A stretch of 64,000 nt of DNA from Micromonospora sp. WMMD1120 (GTDB lineage: Bacteria > Actinomycetota > Actinomycetes > Mycobacteriales > Micromonosporaceae): contig NZ_JARUBO010000005.1 in NCBI RefSeq assembly GCF_029626235.1, positions 310,001 to 374,000 of the forward strand, read 5' to 3'. Below are positions 51,518 to 59,415 of the stretch, piece by piece. The stretch's first letter is position 1; every line of letters starts with the position of its first letter. The position numbers and the translations under genes were made by a program. The notes beneath the pieces are model-generated. The model saw only the letters and a program-made list of their open reading frames with translations, was not told the DNA's origin and did not search any database.

Positions 51518-52120
51518 ATGACGCCCAACACGGCCCGCCGCAGCGAGACGTCGCGGCGCGCCATCCTCACCGCGGCCTTCGACCTGCTCCAGGAGATCGG
51601 GTACGCGAAGCTCAGCATCGAGGGCATCGCCACCCGCGCCGGCGTCGGCAAACAGACCATCTACCGCTGGTGGCCGTCCAAGGGCGCTGTCATCTTCGAC
51701 GCGTTCCTCCTGCTCAGCGAGGGCGCCGACGGCGGACCGCCGACGCTGCCGGACACCGGCGACCTGGCGGCCGACCTCACCGCGGTGCTGCGCGCCACCG
51801 TCGAGGAGATGAACGACCCCCGCTACGAGCAGCCGATGCGCGCGCTGGCCACCGAGATCACGCTCGACCCGGAGCTGGCGGCGGCGTACGCCGAACGGTT
51901 GGACGGGCCGCTGCGGGAGGCCAAGCGGCAGCGCCTGCGCAGCGCCCAGGAGGCCGGCCAGCTCGCCGACGACGTCGACCTGGACGTGGCGGTGGACCTG
52001 ATCTGGGGGCCCATCCTGAACCGGTGGCTCCACCGCACCGGTCCGCTCACCGCCGACTACGCCGACCGGGTCGTCACCACCGCGCTCGACGGTCTGCGCC
52101 CCCGCCGATCCGGCGGGTAA
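51518..52120 (+). CDS. TetR/AcrR-family regulator
   Basis: 200 residues. N-terminal helix-turn-helix: RRAILTAAFDLLQEIGYAKL, then IEGIATRAGVGKQTIYRWW. The C-terminal ligand domain is all helical. ATG 51518 is eight bases after TACTGT, so the transcript is probably leaderless. It should bind the twin operators and repress itself and the SDR gene. Confidence 0.93.
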   Translation: MTPNTARRSETSRRAILTAAFDLLQEIGYAKLSIEGIATRAGVGKQTIYRWWPSKGAVIFDAFLLLSEGADGGPPTLPDTGDLAADLTAVLRATVEEMNDPRYEQPMRALATEITLDPELAAAYAERLDGPLREAKRQRLRSAQEAGQLADDVDLDVAVDLIWGPILNRWLHRTGPLTADYADRVVTTALDGLRPRRSGG

Positions 52121-52175
52121 CTGTCGGCTTGCCGGCTTTGCGTCGTCACGGCCTCGTGCGGCAACATCAGGCGCC

Positions 52176-53075
52176 GTGACGGCACCAGCAGGCGCGGAAC
52201 CACAAAACGACAGCCCGCGGTCGCGTGGACGGCTTCGGCACTGGCTGGCCGGGGCCGGGGTCGCCACTCTCGCGGCCGTCCTCGGCATCACCCTCGCCGT
52301 CCGCGGCGGCGCCACCCCGGCCTGCGCCGCGCCGCCCTCGGGAAACACCGTCCACAAGGGCAAGGCCAGCTTCTACGACGCGGGCCGCTCGGGCGGCAAC
52401 TGCTCGTTCCCCGGCCCGCCGGCCGACCGGCTCTACGTGGCCCTCGGCGCCTCCCAGTACGCCGGCTCGGCGGCCTGCGGCAGCTACCTCCAGGTCACCG
52501 GCCCGAAGGGCACGGTCCGCGTCATGGTCATGGACCATTGCGGCGGCTGCGGAACCAGCAAGATCGACCTCTCCACCGAGGCGTTCACCAAGATCGCCGA
52601 CCGGTCCCAGGGCATCGCGTCCGTGACGTACCGGGCCGTGGTGAACCCGCCGCTCACCGGCGGGCTCACCTTCCGGCTCAAGGGCGGCGCCTCGCGGTAC
52701 TGGTTCGCGGTGCAGGTCGGCAACCACGGCAACCCCCTGCGCTCGGTCGAGGCGAAGGGCGCCAGCGGCGGGTTCCGCAAGGCCGCCCGGCAGAGCGACA
52801 ACTACTGGACCATCGACGGCGGCATCGGCCCCGGACCGTTCACCATCACTGTCACCGACGGGTACGGACACCAGGCGACCGCCACCGGCATCAAGCTGGT
52901 CACCAAGCAGGTGCAGCGCACGTCGGTCCCGCTGGTCAGCCCGGCCACGCCCAGCAGCTCGCCGTCTCCCCCGGCCCCGCCGTCGCCCTCGGTCTCCCCC
53001 TCGGCCTCGCCCGCGCCGACGGCCACCGTCGAAGCGCTCGCCGGACCCGCGCCGCTCGGCAGCCCGCGCTGCTGA
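52176..53075 (+). CDS. Expansin-like secreted protein
   Basis: 299 residues. After an N-terminal export helix (GAGVATLAAVLGITLAV) comes a double-psi beta-barrel domain with KGKASFYDAGRSGGNCSF and the acidic-site region VMVMDHCGGCGTSKIDLS. A CBM63-like domain follows (GLTFRLKGGASRYWFAVQVG ... TIDGGIGPGPFTITVTD). This is the EXLX1 layout, which loosens cellulose-based walls without hydrolysis. A Ser/Pro tail of about 50 residues is an addition. Start GTG 52176. It suggests contact with plant material. Confidence 0.9.
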   Translation: MTAPAGAEPQNDSPRSRGRLRHWLAGAGVATLAAVLGITLAVRGGATPACAAPPSGNTVHKGKASFYDAGRSGGNCSFPGPPADRLYVALGASQYAGSAACGSYLQVTGPKGTVRVMVMDHCGGCGTSKIDLSTEAFTKIADRSQGIASVTYRAVVNPPLTGGLTFRLKGGASRYWFAVQVGNHGNPLRSVEAKGASGGFRKAARQSDNYWTIDGGIGPGPFTITVTDGYGHQATATGIKLVTKQVQRTSVPLVSPATPSSSPSPPAPPSPSVSPSASPAPTATVEALAGPAPLGSPRC

Positions 53076-53130
53076 GCACCAAGCCCTCGGACAGGCCCCC
53101 GCGCCCCCAGCGGCCGCACCGACCCGAGCA

Positions 53131-53175
53131 GATCTTGGACAGTTTCCGTTCTGACGTAACGGAAACTGTCCAAGA
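53131..53175. repeat. Palindromic repeat, ATCTTGGACAGTTTCCG family, copy 2
   Basis: Perfect 19-base arms (ATCTTGGACAGTTTCCGTT) at 53131-53149 and 53157-53175, loop seven bases. The stem is the same as at 42405-42453, and the flanks are unrelated. Confidence 0.9.
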
Positions 53176-53249
53176 TTGCCAGTCGCGGGTGCGTTCGGCG
53201 GGCCGGCCACCCGAGGAACCTGATGGAACGCTCGCCCTACGATCCGACG

Positions 53250-53606
53250 ATGACATCGAGTGCCTTTCACACGCGCGGCGGGCTGACCTACGTCGACCGT
53301 CTCGACTTCACCCGAGGCGCTCCGCTGAGGGCTGTCCGTCGCATGGCCTGGCCGACGGTGAGGCTGCACGCCGACGACAGCACCGTGACCCTGTCGTCGC
53401 GTACCGGCTCGGACACCCTGCGGCACTTCCAGGTGGAGGCGCTGCCGCACCGGCCTCTGTACGGACGGTTCCCGCTGCCGGCGACCGCCGTCTCCTTCCA
53501 GGTCGAGGGACGCGACCAGGTTTTGCTCTTCTGGACTCCGCGCGTCGGCGCGGTCCTGCGTCAGCTCGCCGAACTCGGTTGGGACGCCGAAGACCCAGGG
53601 TCTTGA
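53250..53606 (+). CDS. Hypothetical beta-rich protein
   Basis: 118 residues, no signal or membrane helix. Segments such as TVRLHADDSTVTLSSRT and TAVSFQVEGRDQVLLFWTPR suggest a small beta fold with a C-terminal helix (GAVLRQLAELGWD). I recognise no family. ATG 53250 lies six bases after TACGAT (53238-53243), a leaderless start. ATG 53223 would put that promoter inside the gene. Confidence 0.65.
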   Translation: MTSSAFHTRGGLTYVDRLDFTRGAPLRAVRRMAWPTVRLHADDSTVTLSSRTGSDTLRHFQVEALPHRPLYGRFPLPATAVSFQVEGRDQVLLFWTPRVGAVLRQLAELGWDAEDPGS

Positions 53607-53635
53607 GCCTCGCCCCGTACTGCGGTCGGGGTCGA

Positions 53636-54178
53636 TCAGCACTCGTCCTTGCCAAGGCGGGCAAACTCCTCCATCGACACACTTCTCCGCACATCGTCGT
53701 TTTCCACGATCTCGGTGATCAGGACCGTTCCGGGCGTCAGGTCCTCCAGCTCGGCGAGCCGGAAGGTCACCGAGTGCGTGGTGAAGCTGCTGTCGCTGGC
53801 GACTCCGTACATCCGGAAAGCCGGGTACGGGCGCGGGGCCGGGTCCGGCAGGAAGCCCGTGAGGCGCACCGTGGTCGGCGAGGTCGCGGCGCGCGGCACG
53901 GCGTAGTCCCGCCCCGGCCAGTAGGGCCAATCCGCCGAGGTCGACACGTCGGACGGGGAGGGCGAGATCGAGTCCCGTTCCGCGAAGAACCGCACCGTGC
54001 CGGGCGGCCGGTCCGCGCACCAGGCGAGAACCGCGAGAGGCTGACCAGCGGCGTCCACAGTCGCCCCGGTGCGGCCCTTGATCACCGGAGTGCACGCGGT
54101 CAGCCCGGCCGACACGAGCATGGCAGCGGCCAGCGAGGCGGAGATCCGTCCTGCCTTCGTGAACGTCCGAGCGGCCAT
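53636..54178 (-). CDS. Putative lipoprotein
   Basis: 180 residues. The N-terminus ARTFTKAGRISASLAAAMLV ends in the lipobox SAGLTAC, so it is likely lipid-anchored outside the membrane. The mature part has no family I recognise. It is Pro/Ser-rich around residues 65-85 and beta-like after. ATG 54178 gives the proper signal length, and the longer open frame upstream adds unstructured residues. It converges with the 53250 gene. Confidence 0.7.
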   Translation of the reverse strand: MAARTFTKAGRISASLAAAMLVSAGLTACTPVIKGRTGATVDAAGQPLAVLAWCADRPPGTVRFFAERDSISPSPSDVSTSADWPYWPGRDYAVPRAATSPTTVRLTGFLPDPAPRPYPAFRMYGVASDSSFTTHSVTFRLAELEDLTPGTVLITEIVENDDVRRSVSMEEFARLGKDEC

Positions 54179-54376
54179 GCCCCGACGGTCGCAGCGCAGC
54201 GTCAACCCGCGACCCCGATCGGGTAACAGGATGATGGAGAACGCGATCGGCCGCCTGACCCGCACAGATCGAGTCGTCCGTTCGTCCATCAGCGCCGTGC
54301 GAAGGTCGACACGGGCATCCAGTACGGTCTGGACAGGTATAGCCAGCTTTGGATGCCGACCTGGGAAGGGCCCGAC

Positions 54377-54493
54377 GTGGCAGAAGTTCTCCGGACGGAA
54401 GACTGGCTGGGACTGTTGGCGCAGCCGGCGGTGACCGTCGGTAGCCTCCATCGGGGCGGACGCGACAGTGAGCGGTATACCTCAGCGGTATGA
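54377..54493 (+). CDS. Possible 38-residue small protein
   Basis: GTG 54377 is six bases after GAAGGG and opens a short frame starting MAEVLRTEDWLGLLAQPAVT and ending RYTSAV. Codon use looks coding, and the ending overlaps the AGCGGTAT repeats. It may be a remnant of a longer gene or chance. The rest of 54179-54515 shows no other gene. Confidence 0.25.
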   Translation: MAEVLRTEDWLGLLAQPAVTVGSLHRGGRDSERYTSAV

Positions 54494-54516
54494 ATATGAC
54501 TCTGCGGCATACCGCT
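54471..54516. promoter_or_regulatory. AGCGGTAT repeat cluster, possible operator
   Basis: AGCGGTAT occurs at 54471-54478 and 54484-54491 and inverted as ATACCGCT at 54509-54516. The first copy runs into the perfect palindrome GGTATACC (54473-54480). Such clusters often bind a dimeric regulator, and none can be assigned. Confidence 0.4.
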
Positions 54517-54700
54517 CAGAACCGATGCGACCCGCGATGCCGACGGGCCAGGAACAACCAGTCGAGGAAACGGGTGTGGAGCGCGGTCAGATCGGGACGC
54601 AACCCCAGGCTGTACGCGTCGTCGATGCGTGGCCACACGGCCAGGGCGCGGCGCAGTTCCGGCACCGCCACACCGGGCGCATCGGCAGGTGCGGCCTCAT
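54516..54700 (-). pseudogene. Decayed small partner gene (CRxCAAPWPC family)
   Basis: The start ATG overlaps the stop of the 54697-54969 gene (ATGA) and reads MRPHLPMRPVWRCRNCAAPW, then stops after 37 codons at 54587. A shifted frame continues with LRPDLTALHTRFLDWLFLAR to a stop at 54516, which looks like the normal C-terminus of this actinobacterial family. The middle of the expected roughly 80-residue protein is missing and the frame is shifted, so I read it as a deletion pseudogene. Confidence 0.55.
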
Positions 54701-54969
54701 CCGACCCGCACCGGAACTCGGTCTTTCGCTGGCAACGCGTGTCTCCGCACGCCCGCTCGTCGCACGTACAGCTCGCGCCGCGCCACGGCGTCGCCCGCCG
54801 CGTTGAGCTGGTACCCCTCGATCCAGACCCATCCGTCGTACGTGTGCCGCTCGGGCAGCTCGCGGATGACGCGTACGACGATCGGCCGCAGGAACTGCAC
54901 GCTCGCGGCGGTGGTCAGGTGGACGAGATCGCCCGCCGTCATCGGCTTCTCGTGCTCGTCGTCAGGCAC
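54697..54969 (-). CDS. Small conserved actinobacterial protein of an XRE/DUF397 locus
   Basis: 90 residues. The core TAGDLVHLTTAASVQFLRPI and TYDGWVWIEGYQLNAAGDAV recurs, from memory, in small proteins next to XRE-DUF397 genes. It is beta-rich, with no known function. GTG 54969 has a GGGGGAG site. Its stop overlaps the start of the decayed partner, and it is divergent from the XRE regulator 241 bases away. Confidence 0.75.
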   Translation of the reverse strand: MPDDEHEKPMTAGDLVHLTTAASVQFLRPIVVRVIRELPERHTYDGWVWIEGYQLNAAGDAVARRELYVRRAGVRRHALPAKDRVPVRVG

Positions 54970-55210
54970 GGTCTCCCCCTGGTGGCGTGGAAAAGGGGCC
55001 GCTCCCGGGAGTGCTCGCCCGCCGGAAGCGGCCCCGCTGCGAACGCGACCGCCGGTTTCGTGGTCCCTGACAGCCGCGCCGCCTGGTGACACTCTGCTGT
55101 CCAGGTCACTACGCTCGGAAGGTGTTCCAGGTCGCCGGGCCGGAGCTGGCAGAGCAGGCTCCCGGCGTGTGGCGCCTCGGGTAGTCGATCTCCGAGTTGA
55201 GGAGCCGTGA

Positions 55211-56017
55211 ATGGCTGACGTGCCGAGTCCGTTGGCGGACTTCATCGTGGGCGAGATCCGCCGCGCTCGTGGAGCGTCCGGGATGACGCAGGAGGCGTTC
55301 GGCCGGGCGGCGGGCTTCAGCGCCTCACACGTCAGCGCCGTGGAGAGCGGCACCCGCGCGCTGACTATGGACTTCATCAAGGGCGCGGACCGGGCGGTAC
55401 ACAACGGCGGGCTCTTCGAGCGCCTGGCGACGAAGTTCGGCGCACCGTCGTGGTTTTTGCCCTGGCTGGACGCTGAGCGCGAGGCGACACAGCTTCGCTA
55501 CTTCGAGCCGAACCTGATTCCCGGGCTGCTACAGGTGGAGCACTACGCCCGCACCGTTCTGCGCACAGTCGAAAGCCTCACCGATGACGAGGTTGAGCAG
55601 CGCGTGCAGGGGCGTATGAGCAGGCAAGCGATCCTGACCGGCGAGCGCCGGCCACAGTTCGTCGCCCTGCTGGACGAAGCCGCCATCCGGCGAACGGGTG
55701 ACGGGCTCGGAGGGATCATGGCGCAGCAGGTCGCCCACCTCGTCGCGATGGCCGAGCTTCCGCACGTCCACGTGCACGTCATCCCGATCGCGAGTGGCCT
55801 GCACATCGGACTGTCCGGACCGTTCGCGCTGGCCCGGTCCAGTGATGGCAGGTGGGTTGGTCACCTCGAAAACCAGCTTGGCGGGGACGTCATCGACAAG
55901 GACGATGATGTGGCTACGCTTCAGGCAAGGTGGGAGAGCGTTCGAAACGAGGCGCTACCTCGCCGGCAGTCCATCGACCTGCTCAAGGAAGTGGAGAGCC
56001 ATCATGGACCTCAGTAA
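55211..56017 (+). CDS. XRE-family regulator with DUF5753 domain
   Basis: 268 residues. N-terminal helix-turn-helix (RRARGASGMTQEAFGRAAGF, then SASHVSAVESGTRALTM) and a C-terminal DUF5753 domain (LRYFEPNLIPGLLQVEHYAR; HVHVIPIASGLHIGLSGPF). Such proteins pair with DUF397 partners and affect development and antibiotic production in Streptomyces. ATG 55211 follows GAGGAG. It overlaps the DUF397 gene by 14 bases. Confidence 0.93.
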   Translation: MADVPSPLADFIVGEIRRARGASGMTQEAFGRAAGFSASHVSAVESGTRALTMDFIKGADRAVHNGGLFERLATKFGAPSWFLPWLDAEREATQLRYFEPNLIPGLLQVEHYARTVLRTVESLTDDEVEQRVQGRMSRQAILTGERRPQFVALLDEAAIRRTGDGLGGIMAQQVAHLVAMAELPHVHVHVIPIASGLHIGLSGPFALARSSDGRWVGHLENQLGGDVIDKDDDVATLQARWESVRNEALPRRQSIDLLKEVESHHGPQ

Positions 56018-56195
56018 CGCCAGGTGGCGCAAGTCCATCCGCAGCGGCGCCAGCGGCGGCAACTGTGTCGAGGTCGCGGACAACCTGCCCGGCGTTGTCG
56101 GCATCCGGGACAGCAAGGACCCGACAGGCCCGGCGCTGACCTTCGAACCGGCGGCTTGGCGGGCGTTCGTCGCCCAGGTCGCGCGGCGGCCGTAA
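56004..56195 (+). CDS. DUF397 small protein
   Basis: 63 residues. The family core is complete: ARWRKSIRSGASGGNCVEVA, DSKDPTGPALTF and AWRAFVAQV. Partner of the XRE/DUF5753 protein just upstream, acting as its antagonist or co-factor in the better-studied pairs. The 14-base overlap with the regulator couples their translation. Confidence 0.93.
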   Translation: MDLSNARWRKSIRSGASGGNCVEVADNLPGVVGIRDSKDPTGPALTFEPAAWRAFVAQVARRP

Positions 56196-56299
56196 CCGGT
56201 GACGCGCGCCGCCCGTACCCGATGGATGGCTGACCCCGCTCGGACCGGACGCGCCCGGCGGGCGTCGCACCGTTGTTGAACCCTGTGTCGCGGCGATGG

Positions 56300-56718
56300 T
56301 CAACCGAGACCGAGCCGGTGCAGCGCGAGCGCCACGAACCCGCGTACCGAACGGTCCCAGCCGGGCACTTCGGCGTCGAAGTCCGAGGTACGGGCGTCGG
56401 TGAGGACGTCGAGGGCCAGATCGGGTAGCCGAGCACCACCGACCGGAGCAGATCGGCCACCGCCGCCCGGTCCGAGGTGGCCGGATCGTCGGCCAGCGCT
56501 ACCAGGAACGGCACCACATGACAGCTCGCGCCCCACCGCGTGCCCTGGTGACAGACGGTGCCAAACAGCTCCGACAACGCGCGCCGCCGGACCGACAGGT
56601 CCGTCGAGCGCAACGCCCGCAACTGATCCGGTACGTCGACGGCCGGCCCGTACGCGTGATGCAACGACGACCACGGCAGCTCGTCGAGCCCGTCCAGCGG
56701 ATCGGTCCGTCGCGTCAT
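56300..56718 (-). pseudogene. Frameshifted HEAT-repeat-like protein gene
   Basis: The first frame gives about 97 residues, from MTRRTDPLDGLDELPWSSLH to RAAVADLLRSVVLG. At about 56428 the coding-like sequence moves to another frame (LPDLALDVLTDARTSDFDAE, then RGFVALALHRLGLG) and stops at 56300. Staying in frame one leads antisense into the DUF397 gene, which makes a frameshift more likely. Function unknown. Confidence 0.5.
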
Positions 56719-56815
56719 CCGACAGTTCTACCCGACGGTCGCGCCAAGGACCTCGGGGCTCCGCCCCGGACCCCGGCACTCCTCAGAAGTCCGCCAGCAC
56801 TGGCACACTGCCCGC

Positions 56816-57184
56816 ATGAGTTACGACCTGGCGGTGTGGGAGGGCGACATGCCCGCCGACGACGAAGCGGCCGGCGAGGTGTACGAAGCTCTCTATCAGC
56901 AGTACTTCGAGAGCGAGGAACAGCCGCCGACGCCGCGCATCCGGGCGTACGCCGATGCTGTGGCGGCCCGATGGCCCGACCTGTACGGCCACGACGCCGA
57001 CGTCCACCCCCTGTCGAATGGCCTCATCGACGAGGCGTCCGGCCCCATGGTCTACTTCACCATTCCCTTCGGCAGATCCGACGAGGTCTCCTCCGAGGCC
57101 GCGCGGTTGGCCGCCGAACACGGGCTCGTCTGCTACGACCCGCAGTGGGAACACCTTCGCCCGCCTGCCGGTCACGACGAATGA
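56816..57184 (+). CDS. Conserved hypothetical protein (MSYDLAVWEG family)
   Basis: 122 residues, soluble and acidic. The start MSYDLAVWEGDMPADDEAAG, the middle TPRIRAYADAVAARWPDL and the end HGLVCYDPQWEHLRP are, as I recall, seen in many actinobacterial proteins of unknown role, often near toxin or immunity genes. CACACT six bases before ATG 56816 could be its promoter. Confidence 0.75.
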   Translation: MSYDLAVWEGDMPADDEAAGEVYEALYQQYFESEEQPPTPRIRAYADAVAARWPDLYGHDADVHPLSNGLIDEASGPMVYFTIPFGRSDEVSSEAARLAAEHGLVCYDPQWEHLRPPAGHDE

Positions 57185-57298
57185 ACCAGCTCAGAGCCAT
57201 GATCACGGCTCCGAGCCGGTGAACGACGGGATGGGTCTCCGGCCTGCCCCGGCAAGAGCATGCGCAAGTCTGATCAACGATGTGATGGGGGACCGCTA

Positions 57299-57901
57299 GT
57301 GGGACAGCGGCACGTGCGGAAGATGTTGCGGAAGATGGCCGGCGGGCAGCCGGTGGAGGTCGAGCAGGTGGCCACGTTGCGCTCACTCGCCTTCATGGCC
57401 GCTGTTGCCGAGCAATTCGGTTACGCGTACACGGACACACGGCAGCGACACCGCAGCGGACCGCAGCTGTTCTTCGTACCCGACCCCCGTCCGCAGGCCC
57501 GGGAAAGGGCCGAGCGGAACCGGGCGCAGTACCCGGATGCTTCCACCGGGGGTCCACTGCCCCCCGTGCCTGCCGACGTGCTGGAGCTGTTCAAGGCCCG
57601 TATCAGCTACGACCTCGAGGGCTGGAACGACGACAAGCAGCGAACGTGGCTCCTCTATGTCAGCCTCACCGTGCTGTGCGCGATCCTCGGCGTGCGGCTC
57701 GGGCTGGGAGACACGTCCCCCATCGCCGCCGCGGCTGTCGCCGCCGTCGCCTGGGCGGCGCTGATGTCTGTCACCCTGTTTCTGGTCTCCATTCGTCGAC
57801 GCAGACGGGCCAGGTTCGCCGCGATCCTGGAGGCGGCCGGGTTCACGCAGACGACTGAGCAGAGCGGCCGGGAGCGGTATCTGCCGCTGACGCACCAGTA
57901 G
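57299..57901 (+). CDS. Hypothetical two-helix membrane protein
   Basis: 200 residues. A soluble N-terminal part (residues 1-115) with SLAFMAAVAEQFGYAYTDTR is followed by two adjacent helices (WLLYVSLTVLCAILGVRLGL and the next) and a basic tail (SIRRRRRARFAAIL) facing the cytoplasm. No family recognised. GGGGGA lies before GTG 57299. It ends 67 bases from the 3' end of rnpB, on the opposite strand. Confidence 0.6.
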   Translation: MGQRHVRKMLRKMAGGQPVEVEQVATLRSLAFMAAVAEQFGYAYTDTRQRHRSGPQLFFVPDPRPQARERAERNRAQYPDASTGGPLPPVPADVLELFKARISYDLEGWNDDKQRTWLLYVSLTVLCAILGVRLGLGDTSPIAAAAVAAVAWAALMSVTLFLVSIRRRRRARFAAILEAAGFTQTTEQSGRERYLPLTHQ

Positions 57902-57967
57902 GCCGCACAACCTCGGCGATACCGAACGGTGCGGCGTGACCATCTACCAGTTCGTTGGCTGCGGTGG

Positions 57968-58397
<430 letters not shown>

Positions 58398-58403
58398 GCT
58401 CTC

Positions 58404-58409
58404 ATCCTA
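58404..58409 (-). promoter_or_regulatory. -10 box of rnpB
   Basis: TAGGAT on the minus strand ends seven bases before the outer base of P1, the expected distance to the RNA start. Confidence 0.7.
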
Positions 58410-58516
58410 ACGACGTGCCCGGCTGCGGTATTGCCGCCCCGTCTCGGCAAGGCCACGCAGCTCACGGGCGATCCGACGCGGGCGTTCCGGAGGACGGCGA
58501 CTAGCCTCGTGGGCCT

Positions 58517-59278
58517 ATGGATCTCTCCCACGCCGCGCTGCTGCTCGCCGCCGGTCTCGCCGCGGGCACCGTCAACGCGGTGGCCGGTGGTGGTTCGCTG
58601 ATCACGTTCCCGGCGATGATCGCGGTCGGTTTGCCGCCGGTGCCGGCCAACGTCAGCAACTCCGTCGCGGTCTTTCCCGGCTATGTGGCCAGCGTGGCGG
58701 GCAGCCGGACCGACCTGCCGCGCCCCCGCGCGCTGGCCACGCTGGTGCCCACCACGATCGTCGGCACGATCCTCGGGGCGCTGCTGCTGCTGGCGACCCC
58801 GGCCCGCGCGTTCGAGCTGGTCGTACCCTTCCTGGTTCTCGGCGCGACAGCGGTCCTGGCCTTCCAGGACCCGCTGCGCCGCCTGGTCGGCCACCCCCGC
58901 GACGTGTCGCCGCGCCGCCGCACGGTCGCGGTGCAGACGATGGTCGCGCTCGGTTCGGTGTACGGCGGTTACTTCGGCGCGGCCCTCGGCGTGATGCTGG
59001 TCGCCGGGCTGGCCCTGGTGCTGGACGCGACCCTGGCGCGGGTGAGCGCGATCAAGAATCTGCTCTCCGCGGTGGTGGGGTTGACCACGCTCGTGGTGTT
59101 CGCCCTGTTCGGCCCGGTGAACTGGGCGGCGGTCGCGGTGGTCGCGCCCGCCACCCTCATTGGGGGGTACGCGGGCGCGCGGCTCGTCCGCCGGCTGCCG
59201 CCGGTGGTGCTCAAGACGACGATCGTGGTCTTCGGTACGGCGATCGGCCTTTACCTGCTGTGGCGCGCGCTGGGCTGA
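58517..59278 (+). CDS. TSUP-family transporter (TauE/SafE)
   Basis: 253 residues, about eight helices in two halves. It starts LLAAGLAAGTVNAVAGGGSL with the family signature GGGSLITFP and repeats it in the second half as YGGYFGAALGVML. Members export or import sulphite, sulphonates or other small anions, and the substrate here is unknown. TAGCCT (58502-58507) is a possible promoter. It converges with the MFS gene. Confidence 0.9.
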   Translation: MDLSHAALLLAAGLAAGTVNAVAGGGSLITFPAMIAVGLPPVPANVSNSVAVFPGYVASVAGSRTDLPRPRALATLVPTTIVGTILGALLLLATPARAFELVVPFLVLGATAVLAFQDPLRRLVGHPRDVSPRRRTVAVQTMVALGSVYGGYFGAALGVMLVAGLALVLDATLARVSAIKNLLSAVVGLTTLVVFALFGPVNWAAVAVVAPATLIGGYAGARLVRRLPPVVLKTTIVVFGTAIGLYLLWRALG

Positions 59279-59309
59279 CAGGCCCGGACGCCCGCCCCGC
59301 CCGAGCGTC

Positions 59310-59374
59310 GCGCGACTTCAGGGAAACTGCTGCCTCAGGCAGGCGCGGAAGCAGCAGTTTCCCGGAAAGTGCGC
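59310..59374. repeat. Palindromic element between TSUP and MFS genes
   Basis: Inner arms GGGAAACTGCTGC and complement at 59321-59333 and 59351-59363, with outer pairing GCGC.ACTT with AAGTGCGC. Likely a bidirectional terminator. It shares GGAAACTG with the 42405/53131 family. Confidence 0.75.
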
Positions 59375-59415
59375 GGATCATGGCGCCAGGCCGCGCCGGG
59401 CCGGGCCGACCCGCC

